A DNA stretch of 64,000 bases from Begonia masoniana (taxonomy: Eukaryota > Streptophyta > Magnoliopsida > Cucurbitales > Begoniaceae), in contig CM039512.1 in the NCBI GenBank assembly GCA_022432975.1, positions 33,128,037 through 33,192,036 of the forward strand, written 5' to 3'. The translations under genes and the position numbers were made by a program. Below the pieces are notes generated by a model, which ran no database searches, was not told the origin of the DNA, and saw nothing but the letters and a program-made list of their open reading frames with translations. Positions 24,781-36,886 of the stretch are shown one piece after another. Within the stretch, counting starts at the first letter, position 1. Every line of letters begins with the position of its first letter.

Positions 24781-26126
24781 GCATATCAGTGGACCCGACC
24801 AAAATTCAGGCAGTAAAGGATTGGCCACAACCAAAGAACGCCAGTGAAGTCCGCAGTTTCCTTGGATTGGCAGGCTATTACAGAAAGTTCATCAAAGGAT
24901 TTTCTATGATAGCTAAGCCCCTGACGAATTTGACAAAGAAGGACAATAAGTATTCTTGGACCGAAGCTTGTGAGGATAGCTTCCAGATATTGAAGGTGAA
25001 GTTAACAACAGCCCCAATATTGACCCTTCCAACCGAAGAAGGAAAATTTAGCGTATTTTGTGATGTATCAAAAGTTGGTTTGGGCTGTGTTTTGATGCAA
25101 GAAGGCAAAGTTGTAGCGTATACCTCTAGGCAGTTAAAGAGTTATGAACAGAACTATCCCACCCATGAATTAGAATTAGCCGCTGTTGTTTTTGCCTTGA
25201 AGATATGGAGACACTATTTATATGGACAGCAGTGTGAGGTGTTTTCTGACCTTAAAAGTCTGAAGTACCTCTTTACACAAAAGGAATTGAACATGAGGCA
25301 GAGGCGTTGGTTGGAATTTGTTAAGGATTACGACTTTGAGATCAAGTATCACCCGGGTAAGGCTAACTCTGTAGCTGACGCATTGAGCAGGATGTCAACA
25401 ACTATGCAATCCGTCGTGTCAACCATGTCTATACCTTTGAGGACAGAAGTTCAGAGGTTTGAATTGGAGATAGTTCTAGAGTTATCAACCTTACTTGCCA
25501 ATTTGACCATTCAACCAACGGTTTTAGAAAATATCAAAGAGGCACAACAGAAGGACTCAAAGGAGAATAACAGTATGATGAACAAGGTGAAGGACACCAC
25601 CTCCGAGTTTAGTCTTTCCAAGGATGGGATTCTGAAGTTTAGAAATAGATGGTATGTCCCTAATGATGAAGGATTACGTAAGCTAATCTTGGCTGAGGCG
25701 CATTCGTCTCCCTTTTCTGTGCATCCTGGAAGCACCAAGATGTATCGAGACCTGAAGTTACTCTATTGGTGGCCAAACTTAAAGCAAGATGTTGCTAAGT
25801 ATGTAGAGTCATGTTTGGTTTGCCAACAAGTTAAAGCTGAGCACCAACGTCCAGGAGGTACCCTTCAGCCTCTACCTATTCCCGAGTGGAAGTGGGAACA
25901 CATAGCTATGGATTTCGTCGTAGGATTGCCTAAGAAAACTAAGGGACATGATAGTATTTGGGTTGTGATTGATAGACTGACGAAATCAGCCCATTTCTTA
26001 CCAGTAAGGACAACCTACTTGATGGACCAGCTTGCTGATCTTTATGTACAAGAAGTTATTAGGTTGCATGGAATTCCTGCATCTATTGTCTCTGATCGTG
26101 ACCCTAGGTTCACCTCCCGGTTTTGA
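24681..26126 (+). pseudogene. G1 RT tail, RNase H and integrase (481-codon frame)
   Basis: A long open part of pol. It starts with the RT tail ([17 protein letters not shown]), then connection and RNase H ([38 protein letters not shown]). The integrase HHCC zinc region follows ([29 protein letters not shown]), then the catalytic core with MDFVVGLP and IVSDRDPRF. The frame ends at 26126, before the integrase glutamate. The rest of integrase continues after a shift at about 26127-26240. Confidence 0.92.
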
Positions 26127-26938
26127 AAAGGTCTACAAGGCACACTTGGCACGAGGTTATCCTTCAGCACTGCTTTTCACCCGCAGATAGATGGTCAATC
26201 GGAAAGGACTATTCAGATACTTGAAGATATGCTGAGGGCGTGCGTTTAGATTTCCAGTCATCCTGGAGTCGATACTTACCTTTGGTTGAGTTCTCCTACA
26301 ATAACAGTTATCAGTCCACCATTGGCATGGCACCTTATGAAGCACTGGATGGCAGGAAATGTAGATCACCCTTGTATTGGGATGAGGTTAGTGAGACAAA
26401 ACTTCTAGGACCCGAACTTCTGCAGCAGATGTCTGAAAAGATTTCTGTTATTAGGAAGAGGATGGTGACTGCTCAGAGTCGACAGAAGAGTTATGCAGAC
26501 CAAAGAAGAAGAGACCTTGAGTTTTCTGTTGGGGATGAGGTTTTTCTAAAGGTTTCACCATTTAAAGGAGTACTAAGATTTGGCAGGAAGGGAAAGCTCA
26601 ATCCACGATTCATTGGACCATTCCCCGTTTTGGCTAGAATCGGTAGTACAGCTTACAGACTGCAGTTGCCTCCATCATTGGATAAAGTTCATAATGTTTT
26701 CCACGTGTCAATGTTAAGGAGATACATGCGAGATCTGACGCAAGTAATTCAGCCAAGAGACATTGAGTTAGAAACGGCATTGGTGTACGAAGAAAAGCCG
26801 GTACAGATATTGGAATCTGCAGTTAAAACTCTGAGGAATAAGGAGATCCCACTAGTCAAAGTTTTATGGAAGAACCATGGCATTGAAGAGGCCACTTGGG
26901 AGCGACGATAGGACATGTTAGACGAGTATCCAGAGTTA
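26127..26938 (+). pseudogene. G1 integrase end and chromodomain-like tail
   Basis: The segment 26127-26240 encodes the integrase glutamate region ([15 protein letters not shown]) in other frames. The open part 26240-26911 has YLPLVEFSYNNSYQSTIGMA, then GDEVFLKVSPFKGVLRFG and YRLQLPPSLDKVHNVFHVSM. The C-terminus, with VLWKNHGIEEATWE, is the chromodomain-like tail of Tekay chromoviruses, thought to direct integration to heterochromatin. A stop falls at ATWERR. Confidence 0.9.
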
Positions 26939-26975
26939 TTTGTTTGATCAATTTTCGGGGACAAAAATTTTGTTT

Positions 26976-26988
26976 AAGGAGGGGTGGA
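26976..26988 (+). other. G1 polypurine tract
   Basis: AAGGAGGGGTGGA directly before the 3' LTR; primes plus-strand synthesis in the family. Confidence 0.85.
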
Positions 26989-27639
26989 TGTAACACCCGA
27001 CAACTTCAGCCAGGTGACTTCCTAATTGTATTAACGGTCATGAATATTCAATCTTCACGGTTTAGAGTTTTATACCAAGAATAATTAATTTTATGTGGAT
27101 TTAAACCAGGTTGAGTGGCAGAGTTGTAATAATGGAGGGTGATGACCAATATATAGAGAAAAAAGAAATGTTTTAAACCTCACTTGAACCACTGTAGCCG
27201 ACACCCTCCTTTTCGGCAATTTCTTCTCTCCCAAGCTCTTGCTCTCTGCTTTCAGCATACCCTCTTCGACGATCGGTTTCTCTGCCACTACTCGACTACT
27301 CTGCACCCGAGGTATGCAATAGACAATGTAGCTATCTGTTAGTTTGTTAGCCCTGTTTTCTACTCGGCATTGGAGTTTTGGATTTTCTAATGGCCGACTA
27401 ATAATAAGAACATTTGAATCTGAGAGTGGGAATGCTTTTATCAAATCGATTCTGCACATTTAGAACAACCACCCCTGAGTAATCGATAATCGAATCTGTC
27501 TGTCCTGGGATTTGGATTTCAAACCGCATAGGGTATTAGACTAAGGATTCGGGAATGACTTTAGCTATTAAATCTTAGGATAACTTGAGATTAGAACTAT
27601 TAGGATTTTGTTTTAACTACTGCAATGTAAATGTTTTAG

Positions 27640-28506
27640 GTGAAGAAGTTTGAAGAGAAAGGAGCTCAAGTGCTAAGAAGACCAAGTAAGTGAATGTATT
27701 AAGATTTCCGGCTAATAGAGCCCTACATCGTGGGAGTACTAGGTTGTTTAGATGTCTAATGTTTACCTTATGATAATGAGCTTGTCTGCACTTGAAGGAT
27801 TTATGTATGTTGTGAGTTATACTATTTGATGACCTGCTAGTGAATGTGAAGTTGTTTGCTATGATATGATCCTTGTCATAGTCTGATGAGTTAAAAGTTC
27901 TCATGTTCATGCATCATGAATGTTTCTCAAGCATAAGAAAATGTTTTAATGCATGTTTTCCATGAACAGAATATGTATGTATATATGTATATATATATAA
28001 GATTAATGCAACGTGGACTAAGTGAGGGTTGGGGGTGGTTCGGCGTATGTCACAGTCCAAAGAGGGACATATGAATACGACCCGCAGTAGGGAACAAGAT
28101 CAAACTCACTGTCGATCCCCCTTTACCGGCACAAATCCTCTCTTAATCCACACAACTTATATGAATGATGAATATGATCAGTGACTATGAATGATTAATA
28201 TGATCAATGACTATGAATGATGAATATGATCAATGACTATGAATTATGAATATGATCAATGACTATGAACGATGAATATGATCAATGACTATGAATGATG
28301 AATATGATCTATGACTATGAATGATGATTTCAAGCAAAGATACGAACAAGAAAAAGACTTATGAGCATGTGATTTTCCCAAACTATACATTCATGCATCT
28401 ATGTTAGTGTTGCATTTCTTACTAAGCATTAGGCTTATAGTTTAAACCTTATGATGTAGGTGACGAGTTTTCAGGTGAGGAACTCAAGGTTAATGAGGAT
28501 GTCTAA
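27640..28506 (+). other. LTR mini-exon module, G1 3' LTR
   Basis: Putative exon 2 (27640-27685) follows TTTTAACTACTGC and TTTTAG; GTAAGTGAATG follows it. Putative exon 3 (28460-28506) follows TTACTAAGCATTAGG and GATGTAG and runs to TAA. The two join at phase 1 to give VLRRP-G/S-DEFSGEEL...EDV and a stop. The base before the donor is A here and G in the 5' LTR. The upstream exon is open back to 27194 but has no ATG. Confidence 0.45.
28160..28329 (+). repeat. 26-bp minisatellite, about 6 copies
   Basis: A short, diverged version of the array at 14264-15535. Preserved unique sequence to its left (CACAAATCCTCTCTTAATCC) is missing in the 5' LTR. Confidence 0.93.
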
Positions 28507-28937
28507 GCTTGGTTGCTGGAGAATGCTCAGTGTGACAGTGCAAGGCTGGATAGGCGATTAAGTTTCCTGGTTATGCTCATAGTAAGTCAGAGTAGTTTAT
28601 CATAAACAAATGACTAAGTAGAACAAAATTTCTTATAACAATGAGATTCGGATTTGAATGGTTTGACTTTAGAGTCTGAATACGACTTAAGGATTATTGA
28701 ATGGTTGTGTTGCTTAAGTCTTTCGCTATGCGTATTTTGGAAGAATTTATGATCCTTACTCTTTGAGGTTTATAGTTACTAAGTTAAGAATCGGGTGAGT
28801 TGTGATATGTTCTATCGAATGAAGATGTTTGATGATTATAGTGTTTTACTGCCGTATGATAGAAGCTGGATGAGGCAATCATCTGGCTGACGTCATCGGA
28901 AGATGTATGTTAAGCTATCGAATGAAAGTGCTATTTT

Positions 28938-31470
28938 GTCGTCTAGCGATCGGCAGATGTAGTGTTTAAGCCATCGGATGATGAAAGTGCTATTTTGTCG
29001 TCTAGCGATCGGCAGATGTAGTGTTTAAGCCATCGGATGATGAAAGTGCTATTTTGTCGTCTAGCGATCGGCAGATGTAGTGTTTAAGCCATCGGATGAT
29101 GAAAGTGCTATTTTGTCGTCTAGCGATCGGCAGATGTAGTGTTTAAGCCATCGGATGATGAAAGTGCTATTTTGTCGTCTAGCGATCGGCAGATGTAGTG
29201 TTTAAGCCATCGGATGATGAAAGTGCTATTTTGTCGTCTAGCGATCGGCAGATGTAGTGTTTAAGCCATCGGATGATGAAAGTGCTATTTTGTCGTCTAG
29301 CGATCGGCAGATGTAGTGTTTAAGCCATCGGATGATGAAAGTGCTATTTTGTCGTCTAGCGATCGGCAGATGTAGTGTTTAAGCCATCGGATGATGAAAG
29401 TGCTATTTTGTCGTCTAGCGATCGGCAGATGTAGTGTTTAAGCCATCGGATGATGAAAGTGCTATTTTGTCGTCTAGCGATCGGCAGATGTAGTGTTTAA
29501 GCCATCGGATGATGAAAGTGCTATTTTGTCGTCTAGCGATCGGCAGATGTAGTGTTTAAGCCATCGGATGATGAAAGTGCTATTTTGTCGTCTAGCGATC
29601 GGCAGATGTAGTGTTTAAGCCATCGGATGATGAAAGTGCTATTTTGTCGTCTAGCGATCGGCAGATGTAGTGTTTAAGCCATCGGATGATGAAAGTGCTA
29701 TTTTGTCGTCTAGCGATCGGCAGATGTAGTGTTTAAGCCATCGGATGATGAAAGTGCTATTTTGTCGTCTAGCGATCGGCAGATGTAGTGTTTAAGCCAT
29801 CGGATGATGAAAGTGCTATTTTGTCGTCTAGCGATCGGCAGATGTAGTGTTTAAGCCATCGGATGATGAAAGTGCTATTTTGTCGTCTAGCGATCGGCAG
29901 ATGTAGTGTTTAAGCCATCGGATGATGAAAGTGCTATTTTGTCGTCTAGCGATCGGCAGATGTAGTGTTTAAGCCATCGGATGATGAAAGTGCTATTTTG
30001 TCGTCTAGCGATCGGCAGATGTAGTGTTTAAGCCATCGGATGATGAAAGTGCTATTTTGTCGTCTAGCGATCGGCAGATGTAGTGTTTAAGCCATCGGAT
30101 GATGAAAGTGCTATTTTGTCGTCTAGCGATCGGCAGATGTAGTGTTTAAGCCATCGGATGATGAAAGTGCTATTTTGTCGTCTAGCGATCGGCAGATGTA
30201 GTGTTTAAGCCATCGGATGATGAAAGTGCTATTTTGTCGTCTAGCGATCGGCAGATGTAGTGTTTAAGCCATCGGATGATGAAAGTGCTATTTTGTCGTC
30301 TAGCGATCGGCAGATGTAGTGTTTAAGCCATCGGATGATGAAAGTGCTATTTTGTCGTCTAGCGATCGGCAGATGTAGTGTTTAAGCCATCGGATGATGA
30401 AAGTGCTATTTTGTCGTCTAGCGATCGGCAGATGTAGTGTTTAAGCCATCGGATGATGAAAGTGCTATTTTGTCGTCTAGCGATCGGCAGATGTAGTGTT
30501 TAAGCCATCGGATGATGAAAGTGCTATTTTGTCGTCTAGCGATCGGCAGATGTAGTGTTTAAGCCATCGGATGATGAAAGTGCTATTTTGTCGTCTAGCG
30601 ATCGGCAGATGTAGTGTTTAAGCCATCGGATGATGAAAGTGCTATTTTGTCGTCTAGCGATCGGCAGATGTAGTGTTTAAGCCATCGGATGATGAAAGTG
30701 CTATTTTGTCGTCTAGCGATCGGCAGATGTAGTGTTTAAGCCATCGGATGATGAAAGTGCTATTTTGTCGTCTAGCGATCGGCAGATGTAGAGTGTTTAA
30801 GCCATCGGATGATGAAAGTGCTATTTTGTCGTCTAGCGATCGGCAGATGTAGAGTGTTTAAGCCATCGGATGATGAAAGTGCTATTTTGTCGTCTAGCGA
30901 TCGGCAGATGTAGAGTGTTTAAGCCATCGGATGATGAAAGTGCTATTTTGTCGTCTAGCGATCGGCAGATGTAGTGTTTAAGCCATCGGATGATGAAAGT
31001 GCTATTTTGTCGTCTAGCGATCGGCAGATGTAGTGTTTAAGCTATCGGATGATGAAAGTGCTATTTTGTCGTCTAGCGATCGGCAGATGTAGTGTTTAAG
31101 CCATCGGATGATGAAAGTGTTATTTTGTCGTCTAGCGATCGACAGATGTAGAGTGTTTAAGCCATCGGATGATGAAAGTGTTATTTTGTCATTCAGCGAT
31201 CGGCAGATGTAGTGTTTAAGCCATCGGATGATGAAAGTGCTATTTTGTCGTCTAGCGATCGGCAGATGTAGTGTTTAAGCCATCGGATGATGAAAGTGCT
31301 ATTTTGTCGTCTAGCGATCGGCAGATGTAGTGTTTAAGCCATCGGATGATGAAAGTGCTATTTTGTCGTCTAGCGATCGGCAGATGTAGTGTTTAAGCCA
31401 TCGGACGATGAGAGTGTTATTTTGTCATCTAGTGATCGACAGATGTAGTGTAATAAGTCACCGGATGATG
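28938..31470 (+). repeat. 59-bp minisatellite, about 43 copies
   Basis: Same unit as at 16089, but nearly all copies have GTGCTATTTT where the 5' LTR has GTGTTATTTT. A few GTAGAGTG variants lie at about 30790-30920 and 31150, and the array edge (31390-31470) is diverged. Confidence 0.95.
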
Positions 31471-31888
31471 TGGATGTTACTTGTCGTTTAGTGACCGCGT
31501 CATGTTTTAATTATTCACGTGAGATGCACATGACCACCGGATGATGTACCCTTATTTCATCGGATGATGTAGAGAGTTTCTCCACCGGATGATATAAACA
31601 CGGTTTTGTCGTCTAGTGACCGGTAGATGTGGTTCATTCTTCTATCGGTAGATGCAGTCTATAGCTTAAAGTTTTCTCTCCACTAGCCGATACATATTGT
31701 ACTGCCGCCGGCAGATATGCAATGTTTCCCTTTGCCGATTGAGGTTTAGCGAATCGCATATGACATCTTGAGTTAAATTACATTTCAAAAAAATATACAC
31801 TACTAATAATGAATCATGTGTGAGTAATAAGGATTAAATGATTAAGAAAGGTACGGATTATGTGACGATCCCTTCTGGGGTTGTTACA

Positions 31889-33295
31889 TAAACAACTCCC
31901 TAGTTCAAATCGCAAGAATTAGTTGTGTCATATTAACAGATCAAATTGTTCTTCAAAATGTGTTATTTGTTTCACATTTTTGTTTCAATTTGCTCTTTGT
32001 CAGTGCTCTTACATTATCAATAAATTGTTTAGTTTTTTTTTTCAAACCATGTCTTGTTTTATTAAGGACCCTTCCATGGGATAGAAGACTGGGATGGGGT
32101 GAAAGACATGACAATTTGTATGTCTCTTATCTAAACCGACGAACTTGTAAGTCCAACTCTTTGCAAGCTACTTGCAATTCAATAAAATGTCACGATTCTG
32201 TTAAATAACATAAACGACTTGGGCATCTTTCCGATGCAAAAATGTTTTTACTCAAAAGAGTTTTTAGATATTCCTTCAATAAAGACTAAATGTTCTGTTT
32301 GTCCATTAGCTAAACAACGACATTTGCCTTTCAAGTCTAGCAATTCATTTTCTGAAATATCTTTCAATCTCATTCATTGTGATGTTTGGGACCGTTTCAT
32401 ACAATTGCTCATGATGATTCAAAATATTTCCTTAAAATTTTTGATGACTTCAACAAAGCTACTTTGGGTATATTTGATGAAAACCAATTCTGAAGTTCTT
32501 TCGTTTCTTTCAACTTTCATTCATATGGTTGAAATACTATTTAATTCCAAAATCAAATGCATGAGGACAAATAATGGTTCTGAATTCTCTCTTGTTAGTC
32601 TATAAATTCAAAAGGTATTGAACATCATCATTCATGTGTTGAGACACATCAATAAAATTCAGAAGTCGAGCGTAAACGCCAATATATCTTAAATGTTGCT
32701 CGGTCTATTTTTTTTAGTCCAACATTCCTCCATATTGGAGCAAATGTATTTTGACTTCGTTATATTTGGTAAATCGAATTCCTTCTCCTTTATTGCACAA
32801 CAAAAGTCCTTTTGAAAAATTGTATAATAAAACACCAGCTTATGATCATCTTCGGCGTTTTGGTTGTTTATGTTTTGTTCAACTTTTGATTGTAGTAGAC
32901 ATAAATTTTCTCCAAGAGCAAAACCTTCTAATTTTTTAGGCTATCCAAATGGCTACAAAGGATATAAGGTTCTTGATTTGGAATAAACAAAATTTCTATT
33001 TCTTGGAACGTGGTATTTCAAGAAGACATTTTTCCATTTTTTCAACAATTAAATCAATTTGTATTGGATTTTTTTCTGATTCAAACCAGTCTTTTGTTCC
33101 AATTGATCAACCACTTTCTGTTTTGCTTAAACATTCTTCAATACAAACTGAACCTCCTTATCTTCAAAATTATCACTGTGCTTTGACATTTACAAATAAA
33201 GTTGTAATGCCTCAAAGCTCTTCCAAATATCTTGTATGCAAGTTTTTGTCATATAAATCGTCTTTCTCCTTCATTCAAAGCTTCTTGTTTATCTT
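31889..33295 (+). pseudogene. C1 pre-integrase and integrase remnants
   Basis: Directly after the G1 target copy the C1 protein resumes: LVQIARISCVILTDQIVLQN, NVLFVSHFCFNLLFVSAL and RHDNLYVSY. The integrase zinc part follows (CSVCPLAKQRHLPF, HCDVW) and the core RTNNGSEFS at about 32560-32585. Later come LVNRIPSPLLHNKSPFEKLY, HLRRFGCLCF and a GYKGYK-like piece. Four or more frame changes are seen. It stops at SFSFIQSFLFIF, where the A2 LTR begins. Confidence 0.85.
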
Positions 33296-33556
33296 TGATG
33301 CACCTCAAGGTGCTATCACAAGGTCGCGAACAAGGCACTTCTCTAACATGTTTAGTTCTCTTTATTTTGCAGGTGAAGACTTCCATGAGGCTTTAGAGAA
33401 TATGTCATTAGCAAGAGACAAAGAGAGACCCACTCATTTGATCCAATGGAAGCCTAATGAGAAGATTGAAGGAGAAGAGCGCGTCATGGCCTTTTAAAGA
33501 AGTGCACCACGGCCACCAAGTGTTGGGCTCACTATCTCGACTTAATGTAGTGGTTA

Positions 33557-36089
33557 TGTGACGACCCAAAACCGAACCCGATCGGAGTCCGGGATCGGAG
33601 CCATCACTCCGGGACAGTGGACGGAAAACGGTGACTATATTTTTTTGTACATTACACTTTTAAAAGATTTACAGAGAGAGAGGGAAAACTACAGTGAATA
33701 ACAGAAAACATTTTCAGGGAGAGAGAGAGTTCTCTGGAGTGGAAAGCAAAATAAGCATAAAGCTGGCAGAAGACTTAACTAAAACAAACAAAACACTGTT
33801 GGGCGGAAGATTAAATTTTTAAAGGCAGCAGCAGATGTAAATAAACAAAGGCAATATAACAATAGGGCAGCGGGCAGCGGTGAATGTGAACTAAACTGGG
33901 CGGTAGATGTTGAATAAGACAAAACAGATGATGTCATCGGAAGATATGATGACATCATCGGAAGATATAGGCAACATATGGAAATCGGAATGTGTGATGA
34001 CATCATCGGAAGATGTGATGACGTCATCAGCAGATATAGACAGCAGAGGGAAATCGGAATGTGTGATGACATCAGCCGGAAGAGGGATGACGTCAACCGG
34101 AAGATACAGGTAACAACGTGACCGGTAGAGGGAAATTCCTAAGGGGATCGGAAGATGCAGCTTTTGAGATAAAACTTGACAACTTTTAACAGAAAGACAT
34201 ATAGGCAGGGAGCAACAGAACAGAAGGCATAAAGGTTTCAAACCTTCAAAACCCAATTCAAAACTAAGATTTCTGAAACACACTTACAGATGACAGATTT
34301 CAACAGACAGATTTGAGAAAAATAGACTACATGGATAACTCTAAAATTTGAGATCATCCATGCAAATCTTGAAACAGGAGAATATTCTAAAACATTTCAG
34401 AGTATTCAGGGCATAAGTCCAACTGTCAAATACAGCAGTTTTAAAGCTTTAACACCGAATCTATACAATATTTTGAAATCTGAGGATAGGCAAGTCATAC
34501 TTTCAAATTGACAGATTCAAGAAAACAAAATACATGGAAAATTCCCAAAACCAGAAATTCATCCATGCACAAACTAATCAGAGAATATCCCAAACAACTC
34601 TAGAATATTTTGAATATAATCTTAACTGTCAAATACAGTGGCTTCAAAAACTTAGAAATCAAACCTATACATTGTTTTAAAACCTGAAGATCAGTATAGG
34701 GCACGACATATACTTACAGAATTTCTTCAAAAGAAGAATTTTACAACCAAAACATGGACTTCTAGGAGACTTTACAGATATTAACATTTCAGAAAAAAAA
34801 AAAAAAAAAAACCTTAAACCTCAGATCAGAAACAGGTCTGGCTGCAGCAACCACCCCGAGAGCTCGAGCCACCAGCTACATCAAATCATTATCTTGAGGC
34901 ACACAGTCCTCATCATCGAGTTCAGTACCTACATCAGAGAGTTCACCTATGAGTCTAAAACTTAGTAAGAACATAATAGATATGCAGTGATGCAAAATGC
35001 TATGCATGCGGTTTTCAAAATACGGTGACAGTACAAAATATTACGTTTCAGTGGCAGTATGGTATAAGTGGAGCTTATAGGGGAACTGGCGATACGGTGA
35101 GTGCACTATCAGACACGGTGCACTATCAGGCACATAACAGTAAACAGTACAGAATCAAAACAGAACAGTGTGTCAGTCCCCGTCTCGCACTTAACCGGTT
35201 CATTACAGTCAGTTAGATTTTATCTTGTTTAGTTTCAAACAGTGTACAGAAAACATTTGCATGTCTTTCAGAGAAAACGTGTATGCATGAACGGTGCTTG
35301 AACTTAAACAGGCAGACAGCAGAAATAGGACAACAGAAAGTAAATCGAAGCCAGACATTTCAGAACATAGACTATAACCTTTCTACCCAAAACAACCCGA
35401 CAGAACAGAAATACCTAGTACCTTCATGATGTAGGGCCTTAAGGGCCAACCTACGGGTATGAACTTACCTGTTCGCTGCAATGTAGAATGTTCGAATGTC
35501 CCTGGAACGCTCGGATCTGTTGCTGTAATGTAGAGAAATTAAACAAGTTGCAAATGCTAACAAATAACTTGGAAGATTATGCAGTAAACTCCATTCAGAC
35601 TTGTAGAAAACAACGAATGTTTTTCCATACAAAAACCGAGGGTTTTCTCCCAACTATCTTAACCTAAAACTTCAGCATAACCCATAGTTTTTGCTTGTCC
35701 AAATGTGTTAGCATTAGAAGATGTTTACCTTAGCGGAGGAGCAGAAAGGGATCTGAGAAGATCGAAGTAACTTCGATGATTGTTTGTCGATAGGAAGAGA
35801 GAATGCAGAGATGAGAAAGGAGAGAGAGCAGAGAAGAGAAGTGAAGAGGGTTTCACGTAGGGGGAAGAACTTAACTTCTTCAACAAGCTGCCACATGTCA
35901 CTCAACCATTGGTTTTCTCCCACCAACCTTAATTTCTCCCTAATTTACCTTTCCATGCATTTTAACTTAGTGTAATGCTTAGTTAAACATTAGTTTGGTT
36001 TTCCAACAAAACACATATTGCATTTATATTAAATTAATCCCGAGAAATGGTTCGGGAAATAATTACATGCAAAAAGGCCGGGTGTTACA
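33557..36089 (-). mobile_element. S2: solo LTR, same family as G3
   Basis: 2533 bp with ends TGTGACGACCC and GGGTGTTACA and TSD GGTTA (33552-33556 and 36090-36094). On the minus strand it begins TGTAACACCCGGCC, and its first 300 bp match the LTR pieces of G3 (53748-54019 and 57466-57676). A repeat block of GATGACATCATCGGAAGAT type lies at about 33925-34110. The mini-exon module is present (35469-35522 and 34876-34928). Confidence 0.92.
34876..35522 (-). other. LTR mini-exon module, S2
   Basis: Minus-strand exon 2 (35522-35469, after TTACAG, before GTAAGT) and exon 3 (34928-34876, after GATGTAG) join at phase 1 to give TLQRTG-TELDDEDC...NDLM and a stop. It aligns with the G1 and G2 versions. 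Confidence 0.4.
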
Positions 36090-36886
36090 GGTTATTTGTC
36101 TTTTATTTATTTGGTTTGTAAGTGGACCTATGTTGTTAGCTATTGCTTTGCCCCTTTCACTTATTATGCCCTTTTTGTACATGCAATTCTCGGCCTTGTC
36201 TTGTTGCCTGAGGATTGCATACTTCATGCATTAATTTTGTACTAGTGACATTTGCATGTTGATCATTAGTGGCCTAGGGACCTAGGGTTTCTTGATGGGA
36301 GTTTATATACTCCTCTTAGGTTCCTTGGCAACCAATTTATGAAACCCTATTATGATAATACAAAGTTGATTGGAATATCCTTTCACCATCACTTTCCTTT
36401 TCGATTTTTCTGTGAGAGATTGTGTTTTCATTGCCCTTAATTTGTTGTTAGTTTGAATCAAGTGCTCTTACCATTGTTCTTTTCCCATTGCTTGCAAGAG
36501 TGGTGGATCTTCAGCAAGAGGATAACAAACTACCACAAAATCAAAGTTAGAGAGCTACTTGAAGCCAAAAGTAGCCATCGAAGTCAATAGGTACCTCCAT
36601 AGTGCCTATTCAGACCATCTTGATACTTCTTTCTTTGTATCCCTTCCTTCAACGATTGAAGCCAGAAATCTCAACGTCCATTTCCCTCTCCTTGTGCGTG
36701 GCTTGCTGTCCAAAAAGAAGAAACACAAATTGCCATATAAAGTCATTCTTTCAACCGATTACACACTCGGACGAATTTGGTAAGTATTGGTTAACCGATC
36801 TCACACCAAAGGCTATCCATCCTTATTGGTATTGCATTATCAGAGCACTGTGTTCTTTCCTTAAACTTGGTAACCCTACCAAGAAA

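Larger units (their letters stand above)
26989..31888 (+). repeat. G1 3' LTR (4900 bp)
   Basis: It matches the 5' LTR closely outside the arrays. TATATAG is at 27150-27156. It keeps the full mini-exon module: exon 2 at 27640-27685 and exon 3 at 28460-28506. It has only about 6 of the 26-bp units (28160-28329) but about 43 of the 59-bp units (28938-31470). Confidence 0.95.
33296..36886 (+). repeat. A2 5' LTR and leader, with S2 nested
   Basis: It starts TGATGCACC and at once encodes DAPQGAITRSRTRHF, a usual C-terminal motif of plant gypsy polyproteins. Without S2 the LTR is about 1.0 kb. It ends near 36825, before TTGGTATTGCATTATCAGAGC, which looks like the usual primer site TGGTATCAGAGC with a 5-bp insert. 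Gag starts at about 36887. The right LTR limit is approximate. Confidence 0.55.

Noticed and set aside
33779..34283. Minus-strand open frames rich in repeated SSHIPIS-like phrases
   Set aside because: They are translations of the short repeat block in the S2 solo LTR.
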